Notes under the pieces: generated by a model | What the model saw: the letters and a program-made list of their open reading frames with translations, nothing else | Databases searched by the model: none | What the model was told of the DNA's origin: nothing | Assembly: GCF_021555175.1 (NCBI RefSeq) | Contig: NZ_JAKGRW010000031.1 | Location: forward strand, 1-60,807 | Reading direction: 5' to 3' | DNA from: Nocardioides alcanivorans | GTDB lineage: Bacteria; Actinomycetota; Actinomycetes; Propionibacteriales; Nocardioidaceae | DNA: 60,807 nt | Part shown: positions 46,359 to 55,869 of the stretch, piece after piece | Layout: every line of letters begins with the position of its first letter | How positions within the stretch are numbered: the stretch's first letter is position 1 | Made by a program: the position numbers and the translations under genes

Positions 46359-47861
46359 ATGATGCGTCCCTGTGTTCGCCGAGCCGTCGGCCCGATGATC
46401 GGCCTGACCCTGGCCGTCTCGGCCATGGCCGTGGCACCCGCCCACTCCACGAGTCCGACCGCTTCGATCGTCGGCCACGTCACCACCACCCCCATCGGAG
46501 GCAGCACTCCGTCGATATCCACCGGCCTCGACGTGTGGCTCTACACCGCCGACGGCGTCTTCGTGAAGGACACGGTGACCGACCCCGAGGGCGACTACAC
46601 CTTCACCGGCCTGGACGCAGGTGACTACACGATCCGTTTCGAGAACCAGAACGAAGGCGTCGAGGAATGGTGGTGGAACGCCCCGAACATGGAGTCCTCA
46701 ACGGCGCTCACACTCGGCAAGAGCCAGCAGGTTCGCGCTGACGCCCACATCACCGCCGTTGCCGAGAACCTGACCGCCCCCACCATCACGGGCACTGCGG
46801 CCGTCGGCACCACCCTGAGCGCCGCGAACGGCACGTGGTTCCCGTTGCTCTCCAGCGGCGGGATCAGCGTCACCCGCCAGTGGCTGCGCGATGGCAACCC
46901 GATCAGCGGCGCAACGGGGACGACCTACACCCTGACCAACGCCGACGCCGGCGCGGCCATCGCAGTGCGGATCATCGCCTCCCGCGACGGCATGCAGGAG
47001 CAAGCGGTCAGCGCTCCGACGGCACCGGTGACCGGGGGCACGACGGTCTCCGTCACCTCCGTCACCGCACCCGCCATCTCGGGGAGCGCGGTCATCGGGA
47101 GCACACTGACTGCCGACACCGGCGTCTGGCAACCGTCGAGCGCAACCGTCGCCCGACAGTGGCTGCGCAACGGCAACCCGATCAGCGGCGCAACCGGGAC
47201 GACGTACGTCGTGACCGCCAGCGACGCGGGCGCCACGATCTCGTTGCGGGTCACCGCCAGCGCGCCCGGGCACACCAGCACGACTGTGACGTCCGCGGGC
47301 GTCACGGTCGGGAGCGTCGTCAGCCCACCGACGGTCGTCACGGCGCCGCGAGTGAGTGGCACGACGCGTGTCGGCGGCATGCTCACGGCATCCCCGGGCA
47401 CCTGGTCGGCGACCCCCACGGCCACGTCGTACGCCTGGCTGCGCAACGGCTCCCCGATCGACGGCGCAACCGCCGCCACCTACCGGCCGACGCGAGCCGA
47501 TGTGGGCCGCTCGCTCTCGGCACGCGTCACGGTGACCACCCCCGGCGGCACCGCGTCGGCAGGCTCGTCCGCCGTGAGGATCGCGAAGGCAGCTGGCTCC
47601 GCCAAGCTCAAGCTCAGTGGGAAGAAGGGAAGGATCAAGGCGACCTTCACGCTGACCAGTACCGGCGCCCGCTCCGGCAAGGTGACCTTCACCGTCAAGG
47701 CCGGCAAGAAGTCGGTGCGACGCATCGTGAAGCTGAAGGCAGGCACGGCCAAGGTGACTCTCACCAAGGTTCCGAAAGGCACGCGGAAGGTGGTGGCGAA
47801 GTTCGCCGGCAACCCCAGCACCTCGGCCACCAAGGTGGCGAAGAAGGCCAAGGTGCGCTGA
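46359..47861 (+). CDS. Secreted Ig-like repeat surface protein
   Basis: A 500-residue exported protein: signal peptide (VGPMIGLTLAVSAMAVAPAH), an SdrD B-like/carboxypeptidase-regulatory domain (LDVWLYTADGVFVKDTVTDP, FTGLDAGDYTIRF), three tandem Ig-like modules with the core RQWLRDGNPISGATGTTYTL, ending near residue 410, and a basic Ig-like (Big_3_5 type) domain at the end (GKVTFTVKAGKKSVRR ... KKAKVR). No sortase motif or membrane anchor. The same modules occur in the amine oxidase at 48831, which suggests a shared cell-surface role. GAGGAG precedes ATG 46359. Adhesion or matrix function is inferred. Confidence 0.85.
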   Translation: MMRPCVRRAVGPMIGLTLAVSAMAVAPAHSTSPTASIVGHVTTTPIGGSTPSISTGLDVWLYTADGVFVKDTVTDPEGDYTFTGLDAGDYTIRFENQNEGVEEWWWNAPNMESSTALTLGKSQQVRADAHITAVAENLTAPTITGTAAVGTTLSAANGTWFPLLSSGGISVTRQWLRDGNPISGATGTTYTLTNADAGAAIAVRIIASRDGMQEQAVSAPTAPVTGGTTVSVTSVTAPAISGSAVIGSTLTADTGVWQPSSATVARQWLRNGNPISGATGTTYVVTASDAGATISLRVTASAPGHTSTTVTSAGVTVGSVVSPPTVVTAPRVSGTTRVGGMLTASPGTWSATPTATSYAWLRNGSPIDGATAATYRPTRADVGRSLSARVTVTTPGGTASAGSSAVRIAKAAGSAKLKLSGKKGRIKATFTLTSTGARSGKVTFTVKAGKKSVRRIVKLKAGTAKVTLTKVPKGTRKVVAKFAGNPSTSATKVAKKAKVR

Positions 47862-47884
47862 CCCGGACGACGGAGGCCACCCCG

Positions 47885-47898
47885 GTCTCATTTGAGGC
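47885..47898. repeat. Half copy of the 46.2-kb inverted repeat
   Basis: GGTCTCATTTGAGG matches one arm of the repeat at 46221-46234 with one change, 24 bases after the Ig-repeat gene stop. The gene is thus bracketed by related short sequences. The remaining gap to 48058 shows CGAGAG/CTCTCG complementarity but no confident promoter. Confidence 0.5.
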
Positions 47899-48058
47899 GG
47901 ACTGACAGTTAACTGATCGAGAGCCCCGGGGAACCTGGTTGAAACGGATCGGAAACTCTCGGGGATCTGCACGTTCATAGGTTCCTCTCAGCCTCGATGA
48001 ACGGGGTTCGACCCCTCCGCGATCCGGGGGCGTCGTGACCATGAACAAGGGAGTGCAT

Positions 48059-48816
48059 GTGAATGCATTGATGAACGCGCCCGGAGTGCGGAAGCTCCTC
48101 GTCATCCCTGCCGTCGGAGTGGCCGCCCTCGCGGTGGTCGTCTCGGCGAACTGGGGACAGCAGGCGGCCAGCGGTGCCGGGGACGGCGACGGCGACGGCA
48201 AATTCGCCGTGCTCGGCGACGGAAGCCTGCCGACCGCCAAGCCGGAGCTGGGGGCACCACGGGCACCGCTGTCGGCCGAGGAGACCGGGTACGCGATCCA
48301 CCTCGCCACCACGGATGCCAGCATCCCGAAGGGCGCGACCAACGTGAAGGGCGAGCCCGGCATGGAGTTCCTCTATGCCGATCTCCCCGAGGACATCGAC
48401 TCCACCGGACGCCAAGTGGTGGTGAACCTCTACGACTACACCGCCAACAGGGGCTATCAGCAAGTGGTCGACCTGGTCGGCGGCGCGGTCATCGCCTCGC
48501 AGAGCAGCGCCGGGCTGCAGGTTCCGACCTCGACCGACGAGGCGGACGTCGCCATGCAGGTCGCACTCGCCGAGACCGGTGAGGGCGCGGCGTTCAAGCA
48601 GGAGTTCGAGGCAGCCCAAGGCGTTCCGCTGCTCTCCCCGACCAGGTTGAGTACGTCGCCGGAACCTTCATCTTCGACGGCACCACCACCTCGGGGCAGG
48701 AGTGCGGCGAGGACCGCTGCGCCCAGCTGATGGTGCAGTCCGCGGACGGCGCGTTCCTCAGCACCTGGGACTTCGTGGTCAACCTGTCCGACAAGTCCAT
48801 CGTCAAGTTCAAGTGA
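48059..48816 (+). CDS. Membrane-anchored exported protein of unknown function (frameshift in assembly)
   Basis: About 252 residues when repaired. GTG start preceded by AAGGGAG at 5 bases; N-terminal helix (VRKLLVIPAVGVAALAVVVS) then an exported domain with GKFAVLGDGSLPTAKPELG, YAIHLATTDASIPKGATNVK, VVVNLYDYTANRGYQQVVDL. The frame breaks at CCCC 48636-48639; one more C joins GVPLLSP to DQVEYVAGTFIFDGTTTSGQ, ending with CGEDRCAQLMVQSADGAFLS. It lies 14 bases upstream of the copper amine oxidase and is probably co-transcribed; its two Cys are in CGEDRC. I do not recognise the family; a chaperone or tether for the oxidase is a guess. Confidence 0.7.
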
Positions 48817-48830
48817 AGGGAGGCAGAGGA

Positions 48831-50848
48831 ATGAAGACGTCCCAAGGAATGCGCCGCTTGGCAGGGCTCGCGGCGGCCACTCTGGTCGGCGGTTCCCTCG
48901 CAGTCATCGGCGCTGCAGCCACGGCCACGACCGCAAGTGCCGCGCCAGACACGCTGTCGTGTGACGACAGCTATGTCGAGAAGACCCTGGAGAACGGCGC
49001 CTCGTGGCGCATGTGCGCAAGGATCCACCCGCTCAAGGGCTTGATCCTGGAGAAGGTGGAGTACAAGCCGCCGACGGACCGCGAGTACGCCGGCTACAAG
49101 CGGGTCCTCGACTCGATCGGCATCGCCCAGCTCAACGTCCCCTACAACCACGGCGGCGTCCAGTACAACGACATCACGTCGTACGGGTTCGGCAAGCAGT
49201 ACCTGATCGAGCAGAACGAGGCCACCTGCAGCGGCGACATGCACGATGTGCCGCAGTCCTTCACCTACCAGAGCCGACTGGTCGAGCGCACCATGAAGGG
49301 GATCTGCACCGACGAGGTCGGCACGGGTCTGGCGACCCACGCGCAGGAGACCCAGTTGGGTGGCGGCGTGCTGTACGCCGACCAGGGCACCGCACTCGAG
49401 GTCAGCGCGATCGCCAAGATCTCCTGGTACGAGTACCAGACCTCGATGAAGTTCGACGATCACGGCCAGATCGAGATCGGCCTCGGCGCCACCGGGGACA
49501 TCGCCCCGGGTGCACCCGGCAGCCAGTTCTTCGGCACCAATCCCAAGGTGGGTTGGGACCTCGGGGGCGACAAGACCGCAGACGGCCAGGACACCTACGC
49601 GGGATCGCACTGGCACAACGCGATCTACAAGGTGGACTTCGGCATCGACGCGGGTGAGCGGCAGGAGGTCGAGCAGTGGAACTTCTCCTCCCCGGATCCG
49701 GTAGCCGCGCTCCGATCATCGAGAGCGAGACCGTCAAGCACGACGGGGCGTTCAGCGCCGTACCCAACGCGGACATGGACGAGCTCTCGTGGTTCCGCGT
49801 GCTCAATCCGAACTCCAAGAACCCGGACGGGCACGCACGTTCCTACGAGATCGTGAACCAGAACTACGCGAACAAGACGATCGCCGAGTTCACCCCGCAC
49901 ATCTCGTTCACCAACTACCGGGCCTGCCAGGAGTACGCCACCGCCAACCTCAACGCAGGATGCCCGGGCAAGTCCGTCCTGGACTACGTCGAGGAGGACA
50001 CCCTCGAGCTCACCGATCCCGTGGCTTGGGTCAACGTCGGGTTCCACCACACCGACAAGGACGAGGACCAGAGCCCGATGCCGATCCACTGGCAGAAGTT
50101 CCAGATCGTCCCGCGTGACTTCTTCGCCCAGAAGCCGACCATCACCGAGGCTCGTTCCTGCGTCAACGGCCCCACGGGTGGCGCCGTGAACTCCACCACG
50201 CGTCCCTGCATCGCGACCAACACCGAGCTCCCGACCGTGTCGACGGACACCGAGGACCCGACCACCGGCACCACGCTGACCGCCACCCCGGGCGCCTGGA
50301 ACGAAGCACGCACGACGTGGAACTACCAGTACCTCTGGTTCCGCGACGGTGAGCCGATCACGAGCCTCGACGAGGAGGGCAACGAGGTCGGCGCCACCGG
50401 TGAGACCTACGTGCTGACTGCCGCCGACCTGGGCAGCGACATCACCGTCAAGGTGACTGCGTCACGGACCGGCTACCCGTCGGGCACTGCCGAGTCCGAG
50501 GCCGTCGCCGTCTCCGGCGGTGCCGAGCCCGAGCCCGAGCCGGAGCCCGAGCCCGAGCCGGGTGCAGTGACCAGCAAGGTGAAGGCATCGGCCACCAAGG
50601 TCAAGGCTGGCAAGAAGCCGACGGTCACGGTCACCGTGAACGCGACCGGAGTGACTCCGACCGGCAAGGTCACCGTCACCCACAAGGGCAAGTTGGTCGG
50701 CAGCGGCAAGCTGAAGAACGGCACCGTGAAGTTCAAGTTGAAGGCCTTCTCCAAGAAGGGCAAGTACCAGGTCGCGGTCAGCTACGGCGGCTCCGGCAAG
50801 GTGCTCGGCTCCAGCAAGACGATCACCGTCAAGGTCAAGAAGAAGTGA
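48831..50848 (+). CDS. Secreted copper amine oxidase-like protein with Ig modules (frameshift in assembly)
   Basis: About 672 residues when repaired. Signal peptide (LAGLAAATLVGGSLAVIGAA). The copper amine oxidase core is readable: LNVPYNHGGVQYNDITSYGF with candidate catalytic Asp114, GICTDEVGTGLATH, ISWYEYQTSMKF with Tyr200 at the topaquinone position, copper ligands His260 and His262 (GSHWHNAIYK), third His near 406-407 (VGFHHTDKDED), and PMPIHWQKFQIVPRDFF. The frame breaks at 49700-49701 (GG should be GGG; SPDPGSRAPII). An Ig-like module (YLWFRDGEPITSLDEEG), a Glu-Pro linker and a Lys-rich Big_3_5 domain follow. Such enzymes oxidise primary amines to aldehydes with H2O2. The motif WYEY in place of NYDY is odd. 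Confidence 0.82.
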
Positions 50849-50871
50849 TCTGACCTCCACATCGATCGATT

Positions 50872-50910
50872 TCCGGTGGGGTCACGCGGCTGTCGCCTGA
50901 CCCCACCGGA
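50872..50910 (+). terminator. Hairpin terminator after the amine oxidase
   Basis: TCCGGTGGGGTCA and TGACCCCACCGGA form 13 perfect pairs with a 13-base loop, 24 bases after the stop; followed by CCCTGTTGTC. Confidence 0.75.
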
Positions 50911-50939
50911 CCCTGTTGTCCCGAAATTCCGGAGGCCCC

Positions 50940-51626
50940 ATGTCCAGCCTGTGCATCCGTGTTCTCGCCGCCCTGCTGTGCTTCGAGCTCCTGGCCGGTT
51001 GCGGCCGGAGCGAACCCGAGCCGCAACGAGAGGTCGTCCAGGTCGGCGGCTGGAAGGCCGAGTCGCGCACCGTGAGCCGCCCGTGGGGCGTGGTCCCGAT
51101 GGCACCGGAGATGGAGCGGGCCGAAACACCCGCGGCCGCAGACGCGCGGTTCATCCGCGACATGATCCCCCATCACGAGCAGGCCCTGCGGATGTCGCGG
51201 CAGGCGCTCTCCCACAACGACCTGGAGGAGCGGGTGAAGGCGGCGGCCACTTTCATCCGCGACGACCAGCGCAACGAGATCACCATCATGGCGAGCTGGC
51301 TCGATGCCTGGGGCGACGAGCTCCCCGCCGAGGACCCTGACCACGACCACACCGCCATGCCGGGCATGGTCCCCGAGCGACAGATCAGGGCGCTGGGAGA
51401 CCTCGCCACGGCGGAGGCGGAGGTCGCGTTCCTGACGCTCATGGTCCAGCACCACCAGGGCGCCGTGCAGATGTCGCAGGACTACCTCGGCAACGCGGTC
51501 AACAGCTACACCCTGAGCAACGCCCGGCACGTGATCCGGGAGCAGCAGCAGGAGATCGCCTACATGAGGACCATCATCAACGACCTGTGCGCCACCGACA
51601 CCGTCGCTGGCTGTCCGCAGTCATGA
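50940..51626 (+). CDS. DUF305 lipoprotein (metal-binding, CopM-like)
   Basis: A 228-residue lipoprotein: short signal with lipobox LLAGC (residues about 18-22). The DUF305 pattern is duplicated: FIRDMIPHHEQALRMSRQAL and FLTLMVQHHQGAVQMSQDYL, with a His/Met-rich linker DHDHTAMPGM between. Members such as cyanobacterial CopM bind copper in the periplasm. GGAGG precedes the ATG. The stop overlaps the signal peptidase ATG (ATGA). Context with CopC-CopD, YcnI and the copper amine oxidase supports a copper role. Confidence 0.9.
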   Translation: MSSLCIRVLAALLCFELLAGCGRSEPEPQREVVQVGGWKAESRTVSRPWGVVPMAPEMERAETPAAADARFIRDMIPHHEQALRMSRQALSHNDLEERVKAAATFIRDDQRNEITIMASWLDAWGDELPAEDPDHDHTAMPGMVPERQIRALGDLATAEAEVAFLTLMVQHHQGAVQMSQDYLGNAVNSYTLSNARHVIREQQQEIAYMRTIINDLCATDTVAGCPQS

Positions 51627-52195
51627 CCGCCCCCGGCCCGGAACGCCCCAGACGCCGTTCGATGCGCCGTCGGCTGGTGCTCGCGCTCACGATGACGGTG
51701 GCCGGCCTACCGCTGGCGGCCGCTGCCTCCGGGTGGCGGGTCGTGGAGGTCACCTCCGACTCCATGGCTCCGGCCCTGCGCACCGGTGACCACGTGGTCG
51801 CGGCGCCGCTGCGCGGTGAACCGTCGGTGGGCGACATCGTGGTCTTCACGCCGCCGCACCACTGGCGTGCGGTGTTCCCGCGTTGGAGCAGCGGCGACCG
51901 GGTCCCCGAGCGCATGGTCAAGCGCGTCGTGGCGGAGGCAGGCGACCGGGTCGAGTGCTGCGCTGCAGACGGCAGCCTGCTCGTGAACGGCGAACGGATC
52001 GACGAACCGTACCTGGCCAGCGCGCCCGGTTCGGGAAACACTCCGACCTACCGAGTCGTCGTGCCGGATGGTCAGGTGTGGCTGCTCGGGGACAACCGCG
52101 ACGTCTCGTTCGACTCGAGTGTGGTGGGCGCGCTCACCGGCGCAGGCAGCGTTCCCACGGAGTCGCTCACCGGCCGGGTCGTGGGACGCGGCTGA
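51623..52195 (+). CDS. Signal peptidase I (bacterial Ser/Lys type)
   Basis: A 190-residue single-pass enzyme: membrane helix (RLVLALTMTVAGLPLAAAAS), catalytic Ser in VTSDSMAPALRTGD, Lys in ERMVKRVVAEAGDRV, and the box VWLLGDNRDVSFDSS. This Ser/Lys type differs from the two Ser/His peptidases at 36-38 kb and is expected to cleave ordinary Sec signal peptides, perhaps including those of the neighbouring secreted oxidase. It is co-translated with the DUF305 lipoprotein. The 3' end is overlapped by 124 bases by the convergent IclR-type ORF. Confidence 0.93.
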   Translation: MTAPGPERPRRRSMRRRLVLALTMTVAGLPLAAAASGWRVVEVTSDSMAPALRTGDHVVAAPLRGEPSVGDIVVFTPPHHWRAVFPRWSSGDRVPERMVKRVVAEAGDRVECCAADGSLLVNGERIDEPYLASAPGSGNTPTYRVVVPDGQVWLLGDNRDVSFDSSVVGALTGAGSVPTESLTGRVVGRG

Positions 52196-52476
52196 CCCTC
52201 CGCTGCCGTCCGGGCCAGTGCCACGACCCGCTGCCCCAGCGTGAGGCCACTGTGGTCCTGCGCGTGCACCAGGTACTCCTGGTCGACCAGATGCTTGACG
52301 ATCCGGTAGACCGTCGCCTTCGACATCGGGAGTTCCCGGACCAGCTGCCGTGACGTGACCCCCACACCCAGCTCGGCGACCTTCTCCAGGACGGCGAAGG
52401 CGCTGTCGACGGCCGCCGGCTGGCGTGCCAGGAACCGTTCTCCCGCAGCGGTGTCCCGGCCTTCTGGCTCCGGCAT
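52072..52476 (-). CDS. IclR-type helix-turn-helix protein
   Basis: A 134-residue protein with only a DNA-binding domain: VDSAFAVLEKVAELGVGVTS, RQLVRELPMSKATVYRIVKH and LVDQEYLVHAQDHSGLTLGQ match the IclR N-terminal winged helix. The usual effector domain is absent. The last about 40 residues overlap the signal peptidase gene antisense and look non-conserved, so the true end may be near 52200. ATG 52474-52476 has GGGGAGG upstream. Confidence 0.7.
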   Translation of the reverse strand: MPEPEGRDTAAGERFLARQPAAVDSAFAVLEKVAELGVGVTSRQLVRELPMSKATVYRIVKHLVDQEYLVHAQDHSGLTLGQRVVALARTAAEGQPRPTTRPVSDSVGTLPAPVSAPTTLESNETSRLSPSSHT

Positions 52477-52684
52477 GTGCGGACCTCCCCTCACCTCGGC
52501 TCACCGAAGACTAGGCCCCACGCTGGTCGGCGATGTGACCTCGATGTGTCGTACGTATTTCGGCATGGAGGACGCCGACGGACTGCTCCGCGCGGTCGGG
52601 GTGGACAGCACGCGAACAGGCACCACCGCTTCTCTCGGTGTTGCGCGACGGAGTGGCCGCGTTCTACGCGTATCGTCGCGACTC

Positions 52685-53224
52685 GTGCGAGTCGGAACCC
52701 CGGTGGAGATCCGGATGACCAAGTGGCGGCAGTTGCCGCACTGGACGTTCTCCGGCACCTATCTCGGCAGCGACCAGCACGGCGACTGGATCGGCCTCCC
52801 CACCGGCACCCACTACGAGCGCCCCGGGGCGGCGTACGACTCCCCGTCCGCCTCGGTCACCCTGGTCCCCGCCCCTGATGCCGACGAGCGCGGCTGGCTC
52901 GCCGCCTTCCACGCGGCCGGCCACCGGCTTCCGGGGTTCACCGCCGCGATCGAGGTGTACGTCGACATCACCACTCCGCCCAAGTGGCAGGGGCGGGTGC
53001 TCACCTCCGTCGACCTGGACCTGGACGTGGTCCGCGGCTCGTCGGGGCGGGTCTGGGTCGACGACGAGGACGAGTTCGCCGAGCACCGGCACACCCTCGA
53101 CTACCCGGACGTCGTGGTCGCCCACGCCGGCATCAACTGCGACCTGGTGCAGCAACTGGTCAGTGACCGCGTCGCACCGTTCGACGGCCGCACGCATCTT
53201 CCTTGGCTGGCACAGGTCAGCTGA
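52685..53224 (+). CDS. DUF402 family protein
   Basis: About 179 residues. Segments VGTPVEIRMTKWRQLPHWTF, SGTYLGSDQHGDWIGLPTGT, YVDITTPPKWQGRVLTSVDL and VDLDLDVVRGSSGRVWVDDE with DEFAEHRHTLDYP are the DUF402 (FomD/Ntdp-like) pattern; characterised members are nucleoside di/triphosphate or cytidylyl-phosphonate hydrolases using acidic metal ligands, here DLDLDVV and DDEDEF. The GTG at 52685 (VRVGTPVEIR) is preferred; upstream in-frame sequence lacks coding character. Overlaps the convergent exporter end by 8 bases. Confidence 0.8.
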   Translation: MRVGTPVEIRMTKWRQLPHWTFSGTYLGSDQHGDWIGLPTGTHYERPGAAYDSPSASVTLVPAPDADERGWLAAFHAAGHRLPGFTAAIEVYVDITTPPKWQGRVLTSVDLDLDVVRGSSGRVWVDDEDEFAEHRHTLDYPDVVVAHAGINCDLVQQLVSDRVAPFDGRTHLPWLAQVS

Positions 53225-54574
53225 CGCCGTCCTCGGCCGGACGACGACGCCTGCGTCCCGAACGCAGCTTCAGCGGGCCGACCAGCCGCGGACCGGAGAG
53301 TCGCGTCTCCAGCTTGCGGGCCTCACGCTTGAGCGGCTGAGCGATGTACTCGCCGAGGATCACACCAGCCGCGATCGCCAGTGCCACCGAGGCGGCGGTG
53401 ATGATGGCGAGCAGCCCGCGTGAGGTGTGGGCGTCTCCCTCGGAGAGCAGGGAGAGACCGCGATAGATCGACAGCCCGGGCAGCAGCGGGACGACGGCCG
53501 AGACCACCACGACGAGCGGAGGCACCTTCACCGCACCCGCAGCGGCGTACGCCACGAGCCCGACGAAGAAGGCAGCACAACCAGCCGCCCAAGGGCGCCC
53601 GAACCCGGCCAGCTGCACATAGTTGGTGATGAGGATGGCGATTGCCGCGATCACGGCGATCGGCGCAAGCACTCGTTTGGGCGAGTAGCAGGCGAAGGCG
53701 AACGCCGAGGCCGCGATGGCTGCCCCGAGCGCCAGCACCGGCCACGACTCCAGGCCGAAGGCGCCCGGGTTGAGCCGGCCGACCTCCACCCCGAGCACAC
53801 CGCCCACACCGAGCCCCCGGTCACGCCCGCGATGATGCCGGCGGTCGAGAGGAACGCCTCGGTCATGCGGGCGCCGGCCGTGATGTAGAAGCCGGTGAGC
53901 GCGTCCTGCAGACCACCCATGAAACCGATCCCGGAGAGCAGCATGATGATGTTGGCGGTGACCACCAGCGACGGATCGACGTCCCACTCGGCAGCAGCCG
54001 CCCCGACCGCCAGCATCGTCGCGATCCCGCCACCGACCACCTGGAGATAGAAGGTCGGCAGCCGGCGCCGTTGCATCGCTGCCTGGACCCGGTCGATGAG
54101 CACCGCGGAGAGGAAGGCGATCGAGCAGACGATCCACTCGCCGCCCAGCATGAAGGCGACGCCCCCACACATCACGCCCCAGCCGGCGGTGATGGCGTAG
54201 CGGTGGCGGATGTGGCCCGACGAGGTCAGCCGGGCCACTTCGCTGCGGGCCTCCTCGAGGTCCATCCGATCCGCCAGGAGGTCGCGGACCAGGTGGTCGA
54301 TGCGGGTGAGGTCCTCGTAGTCGATGTCACGCTGCTTGACCGTGCGGATCTGGGTGAGCGGCAGGTCGTCGGGCGAGGCCTGGTAGCCGATCGACAAGGT
54401 GGTGAAGGTGACGTCGACCGCCGCCGTGCGCAGGCCGAAGTGGTAGGCCACGGCCTGCATGGTCGCGGTGACATCAGCAGCTCCCGCGCCGTTGTCGAGC
54501 AGGAGCTCCCCGATCCGGAGGCTGAGGTCCATGACAGCGGGTGCCGACCGCTCTGCTTCCGTCATGGAACTCAT
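53217..54574 (-). CDS. thrE: Threonine/serine exporter, ThrE family (frameshift in assembly)
   Basis: About 452 residues when repaired. Soluble N-terminal part (MDLSLRIGELLLDNGAGAAD, LRTAAVDVTFTTLSIGYQAS, IDYEDLTRIDHLVRDLLADR) followed by about ten membrane helices in two blocks (WIVCSIAFLSAVLIDRVQAA, LVVTANIIMLLSGIGFMGGL, VLALGAAIAASAFAFACYS, PPLVVVVSAVVPLLPGLSIY). This is the Corynebacterium ThrE layout (ThrE/YjjP plus YjjB halves in one chain), exporting threonine and serine. The frame breaks at CCCCC 53814-53818 (+ strand); one more base joins AGIIAGVTGG to LGVGGVLGVEVGRLNPG. Start ATG 54574 or 54565. Divergent from the YbdK gene by 33 bases. Confidence 0.92.
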
Positions 54575-54607
54575 CGTTGCAGACGAGTGATGTGCCACGC
54601 TGGGCAC

Positions 54608-55762
54608 GTGCAGATCGATTTCCACGGGTCTCCCCGTCCCACGCTCGGCGTCGAGTGGGAGTTCGCGCTGGTCGATCGCCGGACCCGCGATCTCGTCAAC
54701 GGTGCCGATGCGCTGATCGAGCGGGCGCTACCCCGGTTGGCACATCCTGAGCGGCTCCACCGCGAGCTGCTGCGCAACACCGTCGAGCTGGTGACCGGGG
54801 TGTGCGACACCGTCGGCGAGGCCATCGAGCAGCTGCGCGAGAGCCTCGACGTCGTCGTCCCTGCTGCCGACGAGCTCGGCATGGACCTCTTCGGCGCAGG
54901 CACGCACCCCTTCGCCGCGTGGTCGGCCCAGCAGCTGACGCCCGGACAGCGCTACGAGGAGCTGATCAACCGCACCCAGTGGTGGGGGCGGCAGATGCTG
55001 ATCTGGGGCGTGCACGTGCACGTCGGACTGCCGGAGCGTGACCGGGTGCTGCCGATCATGTCGTCACTGCTCAACCAGTATCCCCACCTGCAGGCACTCT
55101 CCGCCTCCTCGCCCGTGTGGGCCGGCACCGACACTGGCTATGCGTCGAACCGGGCGCTGATGTTCCAACAGCTCCCCACCGCCGGCTTGCCCTTCCAGTT
55201 CCAGAGATGGGCGGAGTTCGAGTCGTTCGCCCACGACCAGCTCACCACTGGTGTCATCGAGGAGCTCACCGAGATCCGCTGGGACATCCGGCCCGCACCC
55301 CACCACGGCACGCTGGAGAACCGGGTCTGCGACGGCGTCTCCACCATCACCGAACTCACGGCACTGGTCGCACTCATGCACTGTCTGGTGGTCGACCTCG
55401 ACGAGCGGCTCGCCGCCGGCGAGACGTTGCCGGTGCTGCCGCCGTGGCACGTGCAGGAGAACAAGTGGCGCGCCGCCCGCTACGGCCTCGATGCGATCAT
55501 CATCCTCGACGCCGACAACAACGAGCGCCTGATGACCGATGACCTCGCCGACCTGTTGGAGCGACTCACACCTGTCGCCCGTCGCCTCGGTTGCGAGGAC
55601 GAGCTGCGTACCGTCGCCGACATCCCGCGGCGCGGTGCCTCCTACCAGCGCCAGCGGGCCGTGGCCGCGATCCACGACGGCGACCTCGTCGCCGTCGTCG
55701 ACTCCGTGGTCCGCGAACTCGTCCACGACCGCCGAGACGACAGTTCCAGTCCGTCGACCTGA
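54608..55762 (+). CDS. YbdK-type carboxylate-amine ligase / glutamate-cysteine ligase 2
   Basis: A 384-residue soluble enzyme, usual length for GCS2. It starts VQIDFHGSPRPTLGVEWEFA with the metal/substrate Glu in GVEWEF, then GADALIERALPRL, NTVELVTGVCDTVGEAIEQL, GAGTHPFAAW, RTQWWGRQMLIWGVHVHVGL and ENRVCDGVSTITELTALVAL. YbdK-family enzymes make gamma-glutamyl bonds with ATP; E. coli YbdK has weak gamma-glutamylcysteine activity, so thiol synthesis is possible but not certain. GTG 54608 fits the family start. Confidence 0.9.
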   Translation: MQIDFHGSPRPTLGVEWEFALVDRRTRDLVNGADALIERALPRLAHPERLHRELLRNTVELVTGVCDTVGEAIEQLRESLDVVVPAADELGMDLFGAGTHPFAAWSAQQLTPGQRYEELINRTQWWGRQMLIWGVHVHVGLPERDRVLPIMSSLLNQYPHLQALSASSPVWAGTDTGYASNRALMFQQLPTAGLPFQFQRWAEFESFAHDQLTTGVIEELTEIRWDIRPAPHHGTLENRVCDGVSTITELTALVALMHCLVVDLDERLAAGETLPVLPPWHVQENKWRAARYGLDAIIILDADNNERLMTDDLADLLERLTPVARRLGCEDELRTVADIPRRGASYQRQRAVAAIHDGDLVAVVDSVVRELVHDRRDDSSSPST

Positions 55763-55869
55763 CGGTTGTGGGTCGCGCGACCGCCTCCACGCCTCGCCTG
55801 ACATAGCCGGGTGCTCGACAACGACGGCCCGCGGGGTGAAGATGCGGCAACCGACAACCAGGGGGACGC

